A stretch of 55,570 nt of DNA from Sporosarcina cascadiensis (GTDB lineage: Bacteria; Bacillota; Bacilli; Bacillales_A; Planococcaceae): NCBI RefSeq assembly GCF_009650995.1, contig NZ_WHVV01000019.1, forward strand, positions 1 through 55,570. Direction: 5' to 3'. How positions within the stretch are numbered: the stretch's first letter is position 1; each line of letters opens with the position of its first letter. Shown piece by piece: positions 50,868 to 55,570 of this stretch. The position numbers and the translations under genes were made by a program. The notes under the pieces are model-generated. The model saw only the letters and a program-made list of their open reading frames with translations, had not been told where the DNA came from and did no database searches.

Positions 50868-51870
50868 ACAATAACCCCTCCTGCATAGTAAGCACCAATT
50901 GTTCCAGTAAAAGCGTACGATTCATATTTTGATGCAATCGCTTTTTTGCCTGCAAGACGGCATCTATTTTCACAGTTAAACTGCTATACGCATTTTTGAC
51001 AGAGTGTCTAGTGAAGGTTTCCAGCTGATCAGGATAAGCAATAGTTCCATGCAATCCCGCTTTCACCGCAACAATATCACGGTAAGCAAAGAGAAGCAAG
51101 TCAATGCCTTGTTCACAATCGCTCTTTTCCTTCATTAAAGGCATCCAGTCTGTCTGGATGAACAGCAGTGCCTCACTCGGCGAACGCTGCTCAATTGCCT
51201 CTACTAATTTTAACACTAATTTCCGTCTCTGTACAAAAGAATCTTCCTGCGCCAATTCATATGCCGCTTCTATATCTGCCGTCATTAACGTTACCGTAGC
51301 CGCCATCGATGCAGTGATTCCTCTTTGAATGAGCTTTTCCATAATTTCTTCCCGATTCATCGGCTGCAATGAAATCCTCTGGCAGCGCGACTGTATGGTC
51401 GGCAGCAGTGAAGTATAAGAGTCCGTTAACAAAATGGCAGTCACTTCTCCCTCAGGTTCCTCGAGAAACTTCAGAAGAGTATTAGCCGCGAAACCATTCA
51501 TACGTTCAGCGTTTACAATGACATAAACTTTGCGCCCTTCTTCAAAGCCCTTCTTCGCCATCACCTGAATCACATTTTCAATTTGTTCTTTTTTAATATC
51601 TTGTCCGTCTGGCCGGATTGTCTTTATATTAGGATGGTTCCCTGAATCAATTCGTTTGCACGAATGACATGTTTCACATGGAACATTTTCATTCGGATCC
51701 ATACAAAGCAGAAGTTTGGTGAAATGCTTTGCAATTTCCTCTTTGCCCGCTCCCGCAGGCCCATCAAATATATAAGCATGACCTATCCTTTTACGTCGAT
51801 GAATCGCCTGTAAACGCTGGATTATCTGCTGCTGAGACTGCAGTGCATGATTTTTTATTGCTTCCGACAT
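50860..51870 (-). CDS. holB: DNA polymerase III delta-prime subunit
   Basis: Clamp-loader subunit. The 336 residues have an AAA+ fold with a degenerate P-loop GPAGAGKEEIA, a zinc module with four cysteines (LLCMDPN, then CETCHSC) and sensor-like KFLEEPEGEVTAILLTDSY. It is separated from yaaR by a terminator, which overlaps the region where its promoter should be. Confidence 0.95.
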   Translation of the reverse strand: MSEAIKNHALQSQQQIIQRLQAIHRRKRIGHAYIFDGPAGAGKEEIAKHFTKLLLCMDPNENVPCETCHSCKRIDSGNHPNIKTIRPDGQDIKKEQIENVIQVMAKKGFEEGRKVYVIVNAERMNGFAANTLLKFLEEPEGEVTAILLTDSYTSLLPTIQSRCQRISLQPMNREEIMEKLIQRGITASMAATVTLMTADIEAAYELAQEDSFVQRRKLVLKLVEAIEQRSPSEALLFIQTDWMPLMKEKSDCEQGIDLLLFAYRDIVAVKAGLHGTIAYPDQLETFTRHSVKNAYSSLTVKIDAVLQAKKRLHQNMNRTLLLEQLVLTMQEGLLFV

Positions 51871-51904
51871 GCAATCCCTCCTTGCCGATTCTTCCTGGCT
51901 GTTG

Positions 51905-51943
51905 TAAAAAACCCCGTGCTACTCGGTTTGGGCAGCACGGGAT
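51905..51943 (-). terminator. Terminator of yaaR
   Basis: Minus-strand CCCGTGCT / AGCACGGGG stem followed by TTTTTT, directly after the yaaR stop. Confidence 0.88.
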
Positions 51944-52380
51944 CACGTATATAAGTTGATCAGAAGGCCTTTAATTTCTCCTATTTTTGCCAACAAATCA
52001 ATCGATGATGATTCTTCATCCAATAAAGCTTCTGTCAGTGCAATTAATTTTTCATCAATCGTCTGAACAATTTTCAACCGGCGTCCTTCGCCAAATTGGT
52101 TCCACGTATGAGACTGTTTCAACTCAATACCGGAGTCTACTGCTTCCTTCAAGAAACGCTTGATCAGCATTTTGTACTTTGCCATGTCGCGCAGATTTCT
52201 TGATCTGGCCAGCCGATCCCCAGCACTTGAAATATCTCCAAATAAACGGGTGATTTGCTCCCCCTGCAGGCGCGACTCCTGTTTTTCAACCATTTGCCCA
52301 AAACGTGCATTATTCGAGTGCGGCCGAAGCGGATCCGGCAACTTTTCCATCCCTGTACGATAGTCACCATTGACTTTCAT
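51943..52380 (-). CDS. yaaR: YaaR family protein (DUF327)
   Basis: A 145-residue, mostly helical conserved protein of unknown function; no catalytic motif or membrane segment is visible. It contains SSAGDRLARSRNLRDMAKYK and LKQSHTWNQFGEGRRLKIVQ, typical of the family. It lies between darA and holB in the conserved yaaQ-yaaR-holB order, 17 bases after darA, and ends with a terminator. Confidence 0.92.
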   Translation of the reverse strand: MKVNGDYRTGMEKLPDPLRPHSNNARFGQMVEKQESRLQGEQITRLFGDISSAGDRLARSRNLRDMAKYKMLIKRFLKEAVDSGIELKQSHTWNQFGEGRRLKIVQTIDEKLIALTEALLDEESSSIDLLAKIGEIKGLLINLYT

Positions 52381-52397
52381 CAGAGCTCACCTCAATA

Positions 52398-52751
<354 letters not shown>

Positions 52752-52815
52752 TTATCTATGCAAGACACAAATTGAATCATGCCTATTAGTAAAAATAAGG
52801 TTCCTTCTTATTATA

Positions 52816-53457
52816 TCATGAATCCTTGTGTAAGTTGACTTCTGAACTTACAATTTCCCAAACATTTTCGACTACTTGTGCCACAGGCATATCTGCATTA
52901 ACCGTACGGACTCGTTCCCTGTCCTGTCTAATAACTTCTTGATAACCTTCGTAGACGCGCTGATGAAATTCCAGATTTTCAAGATCCAGGCGGTTTCGTT
53001 CTCTTCCTTTATCATTCCAAATACGTTCTAATCCCACTTCGGGCGGCACATCGAAAAAGATTGTGCAGTCCGGCATATGATTTTCGATCGCAAATAGGTT
53101 GATATTCAATACTTCCTCCAATCCGAGACCTCTTGCCACACCCTGATAAGCCAAAGAACTGTCAATAAAACGGTCGCACAGTACAATCTGTCCTTCTTTC
53201 AGGGCAGGCAGCACTTTCTCTACCAAGTGCTGACGCCTCGCCGCTGCATATAACAGCGCCTCCGTTTTTCCGTCCATCTCCTGATGATTTGAGTCCAAAA
53301 TTACTTCACGTATCTTTTCGGCTATCGCGATGCCGCCCGGTTCACGGGTGACAGTCACTGTATGTCCCTGTGTTTTCAGCCTGTCTGCCACCTCATGCAA
53401 TACCGTAGTTTTCCCCGCCCCTTCAGGCCCTTCAAAACTAATAAATAAACCGGTCAC
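52816..53457 (-). CDS. tmk: Thymidylate kinase
   Basis: Phosphorylates dTMP to dTDP. The 213 residues show the P-loop [17 protein letters not shown], the DRE-type VTREPGG motif, and the lid/[18 protein letters not shown] region. It is 17 bases downstream of the decarboxylase gene and precedes darA. Confidence 0.97.
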   Translation of the reverse strand: MTGLFISFEGPEGAGKTTVLHEVADRLKTQGHTVTVTREPGGIAIAEKIREVILDSNHQEMDGKTEALLYAAARRQHLVEKVLPALKEGQIVLCDRFIDSSLAYQGVARGLGLEEVLNINLFAIENHMPDCTIFFDVPPEVGLERIWNDKGRERNRLDLENLEFHQRVYEGYQEVIRQDRERVRTVNADMPVAQVVENVWEIVSSEVNLHKDS

Positions 53458-53474
53458 AAAAAATCTCTCCTCAC

Positions 53475-54905
53475 CTATTCAATCACTGTCTGTATCCTCA
53501 TTTTCTCCAAATCAATTGCTCCCTGAAAATGAGCATCAGCGTTCACTAATTCCTGTAATTGTCTGCAGTGACCTTCTGTAATACGCTCTCCCGCACACAG
53601 CAGAGGAATACCCGGAGGATACGGTATTACCGCCTGACCCGCCACCTTGCCCGCCGCTTTTTTAAACGAAACCCATATTGTTTTCATTCTCTGAAGTTCA
53701 TCTATCGAGTAGACAACGGCCGATATTGGCGAAACAGCTTCCAGGACACTGACCTGAACCGCATTACTTTCTAATGCACTCAGTTTCTTGGCAGCTAACT
53801 TGAATTTATTCACTGCCTCAGACGGCCCTCTATTATGACTTGCCTTTACCAAAGGCAGCACCAGCAGAACTTGATACAAATCTGCTAGCTCCGAATAAAT
53901 CCCCTGCTCCTCAAGTGCTTCCTGCACAGTAAAGCCCGACTGACCTTTCACCCGAATAATCAGCTTTAGTAAGTCATCAGTTTCGATTAGATCTATATTG
54001 TCTATACCCCGCAGTCCCTCTAGGAGTCTTTGACGGTACAGCTGCAATTCTTCATAGTCTGTTTCTCCATAAGTCTCTGCATAATGCCTCGCATCATCCA
54101 ACGAGGCCATCAGCAAATAAGACGGACTGCTCGACTGCAGCATATGTAAATAATGAGCAACCTTTTCTGTATTCACCAGGTCAGATCTAACATGTAAAAA
54201 AGAGGCCATCGTCATTGCAGGAAGTGTCTTATGTGCAGACTGAACAACCACATCAGCCCCTAAAGCCAAAGCACCTTCCGGGAATCCCTTATTCACAATG
54301 AAATGTGCTCCGTGTGCTTCATCTACTAGCACCGGCACATTATATGCATGACAAACGTCAATGATCTCTCTCATTTCTTTATTCGCCAGCCCGTAATACG
54401 TCGGATTCGTAAACACTGCAGCCTTCACGTCAGGAAAATTTATCAAAGCCGCCTTCACGTCAGCAGCTGCAACCCCGCCTGCCGACCGAGTCCGCTCATC
54501 CCACAGAGGAGACAAGAAAACCGCCTGCGCTCCAGTCAGCTCCAAAGCATGAAACACAGACTTATGCGCATTTCGTTGCACCAGAACAGTATCTCCCCTG
54601 CCGACTGTCGCATACAGCATAGCCAAATTTCCAACAGTGGACCCGTTAACCAGGAAAAAGCTTTGATCACTATGATACAACTTGGCGAGTTTCTCTTCCG
54701 CCTTTAATATAGCTTCCGAAGGCTCATGAAGATCATCCAGCCCTGTTAGCTCTGTGACATCATAAGACAAGGCATTTCGCAATTCCATAGGCAGACCGGA
54801 CAACTCACCATTCTTATGACCCGGCACATGAAAGGATACAGGCTGCTTCGCACGGAAACCTTCTAATGCTTGTATCAATGGCCGATCCTCATAACTCATC
54901 CGCAA
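53475..54905 (-). CDS. yaaO: PLP-dependent Orn/Lys/Arg decarboxylase family protein (YaaO-like)
   Basis: Fold type I decarboxylase without the N-terminal wing domain, 476 residues. [20 protein letters not shown] is near the N-terminus, [11 protein letters not shown] and DEAHGAHF are PLP contacts, and the Schiff-base lysine is in [13 protein letters not shown]. The substrate (lysine, arginine or ornithine) cannot be fixed; B. subtilis YaaO holds the same position and its activity is uncertain. It has a promoter upstream. The neighbours csfB, xpaC and yaaN seen in B. subtilis are not here. Confidence 0.93.
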   Translation of the reverse strand: MRMSYEDRPLIQALEGFRAKQPVSFHVPGHKNGELSGLPMELRNALSYDVTELTGLDDLHEPSEAILKAEEKLAKLYHSDQSFFLVNGSTVGNLAMLYATVGRGDTVLVQRNAHKSVFHALELTGAQAVFLSPLWDERTRSAGGVAAADVKAALINFPDVKAAVFTNPTYYGLANKEMREIIDVCHAYNVPVLVDEAHGAHFIVNKGFPEGALALGADVVVQSAHKTLPAMTMASFLHVRSDLVNTEKVAHYLHMLQSSSPSYLLMASLDDARHYAETYGETDYEELQLYRQRLLEGLRGIDNIDLIETDDLLKLIIRVKGQSGFTVQEALEEQGIYSELADLYQVLLVLPLVKASHNRGPSEAVNKFKLAAKKLSALESNAVQVSVLEAVSPISAVVYSIDELQRMKTIWVSFKKAAGKVAGQAVIPYPPGIPLLCAGERITEGHCRQLQELVNADAHFQGAIDLEKMRIQTVIE

Positions 54906-54926
54906 AGCACTCCTTTTCTTTTACTA

Positions 54927-54955
54927 AGTATAACGCAGCGACTCCATACAGCCAA
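54927..54955 (-). promoter_or_regulatory. Candidate sigma-A promoter of the yaaO-tmk-darA-yaaR unit
   Basis: TTGGCT (54950-54955), 17 bases, TATACT (54927-54932) on the minus strand, 22 bases before the yaaO start, with AAAAGGAG as ribosome binding site. Confidence 0.6.
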
Positions 54956-55108
54956 CTCTCCTTTAATTACTTTATAAACAGAGTACTAATGAAAGTAAAA
55001 GTTGCGATTGCTATGCACAGTCTATTATCAGGGACATTTATGCCCTGTACATCAAGGCAGATACGTAACTCGCAAAGTTGATTTGATAAGCGAATCAAAC
55101 AAGCCGTT

Positions 55109-55430
55109 CAACGAACCAATCTACATTGTCGCCGAACCAATCCAGCCGATTACCGCGCTATTATTCCATGTCTGCAAACCAAACATCTCTCCCACCGAAC
55201 CAATCTCACCGCTAGCCGAGCCAACGAAAAACTGCTTCAGGTTTCCGACGCAAGAGAACGGGTGATTTATCTCTCCATGAGCACAGCGGCAAGGTGTATG
55301 ATCAAGTACGGCAGGTCCATGATCATTGGCAGGGAGAGAATGAGCACGAGCGCAGGGTGTATGATCAGCGGTCAGAAGGCTAGGAGCGTTTGAAGGGAAT
55401 GTATGATCAAACAAGCCTTAGGGTGATTGG
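55109..55430. repeat. 21-bp periodic array B
   Basis: Fills the gap between the 5S rRNA terminator and yaaO. On the plus strand CGAACCAAT or close variants start at 55112, 55133, 55175, 55196 and 55217 (a degraded unit at 55154). ATGAGC or ATGATC words then start at 55277, 55298, 55319, 55340, 55361, a variant AGGAGC at 55382, and 55403. Every step is a multiple of 21 within each block. The anchors are the same as in array A, in reversed block order, while the intervening bases are unrelated. A 97-codon minus-strand frame crosses it with DHT heptapeptides, but it has no ribosome binding site. Confidence 0.8.
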
Positions 55431-55494
55431 TTTCATACTTCGTCGCTTCTTGTCGTCCGATGTTGGCTTTCTCTTTGCACATCTCCCTGAACGC

Positions 55495-55526
55495 ACAAAA
55501 AAGCCACTCCCCATAGGGAATGGCTT
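55495..55526 (-). terminator. rRNA operon terminator
   Basis: Minus-strand AAGCCATTCCC / GGGAGTGGCTT stem followed by TTTTGTG, just after the 5S rRNA. Confidence 0.9.
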
Positions 55527-55528
55527 CG

Positions 55529-55570
55529 TGCCCAGCAACGTCCTACTCTCACAGGGGGAAACCCCCAACT
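55529..55570 (-). rRNA. rrf: 5S rRNA, 3' end only
   Basis: The minus strand reads GGGGGTTTCCCCCTGTGAGA and then GTAGGACGTTGCTGG, the 3' part of Bacillales 5S rRNA (helices IV-V and the end of helix I). The gene runs out of the window, so only about 42 bases are present. The exact 3' end is uncertain by a few bases. It marks the end of an rRNA operon that precedes yaaO. Confidence 0.9.

Noticed and set aside
54906..55108. Search for csfB (gin) or xpaC upstream of yaaO
   Set aside because: No frame with the Cys pattern of Gin or similarity to XpaC is present in the gap.
55121..55414. Minus-strand frame of 97 codons with DHT repeats in array B, and the plus-strand frame 55002-55265 with EP repeats
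   Set aside because: Both are by-products of the 21-base period; they lack ribosome binding sites and do not correspond between arrays A and B.
55260..55420. Array B as a CRISPR array
   Set aside because: Anchors of 6-9 bases with 21-base period and no constant repeat of 24 or more bases; no cas genes are near.

Overview
The window looks like an origin-proximal chromosomal segment of an endospore-forming member of the Bacillales. Gene order follows the Bacillus subtilis rrn-yaaO-tmk-...-lysS region read backwards, and almost every gene is on the minus strand. Sporulation genes (spoIIE, spoVT, yabP, yabQ, spoVG, an sspF-type SASP, fin) and matching sigma-E, sigma-G, sigma-H and Spo0A sites support a spore former. 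Protein sequences and the repeat content suggest a Planococcaceae/Sporosarcina-like organism, but that is an inference, not a determination.

Layout from right to left, the direction of transcription. 55.6-54.9 kb: 3' end of a 5S rRNA with its terminator, then a non-coding 21-bp periodic array. 54.9-47.7 kb: Orn/Lys/Arg decarboxylase, tmk, darA, yaaR, holB, ricT, yabA, trmN6, yazA, rsmI (DNA metabolism, c-di-AMP sensing, translation). 47.7-39.4 kb: abrB (the one clear plus-strand protein gene), metG, msrA, tatD, yabE, rnmV, rsmA, veg. 38.4-30.6 kb: sspF, ispE, purR, ridA, spoVG, glmU, prs, rplY/ctc, pth, fin. 30.5-23.3 kb: mfd, spoVT, malic enzyme, ytaF. 23.2-17.9 kb: a spoVB/yabM-type flippase, mazG, rqcP, yabP, yabQ, divIC, yabR. 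17.4-17.2 kb: tRNA-Met on the plus strand followed by a second 21-bp periodic array. 17.1-0.2 kb: spoIIE, tilS, hpt, ftsH, coaX, hslO, a PrsA-type isomerase, cysK, a ResA/TlpA-type thioredoxin, then the folate operon pabB-pabC-folP-folB-folK, and lysS.

The coding part is mostly conserved housekeeping. Differences from B. subtilis order are: pabA is missing between pabB and pabC; yabG is missing between veg and rsmA; no kinase-type genes lie between spoIIE and tilS; malic enzyme and ytaF sit between the flippase and spoVT; msrA sits between metG and tatD.

The unusual signals are in the intergenic DNA. (1) Two arrays of about 15 units with a strict 21-bp period (17464-17794 and 55109-55430) share the same anchor words (ATGATC, ATGAGC, CGNACC) although the rest of each unit is unrelated. 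Each lies next to a stable-RNA gene and its terminator. (2) Four copies of a 540-750 bp hairpin-rich element (R1-R4) lie in four gaps within 20 kb. Extra hairpin modules in R3 and R4 have stems that change in a base-pair-preserving way. (3) Five TGTGA-N6-TCAC boxes in tandem lie upstream of the malic enzyme gene. These three deserve a second look; the rest is mainly solid annotation.
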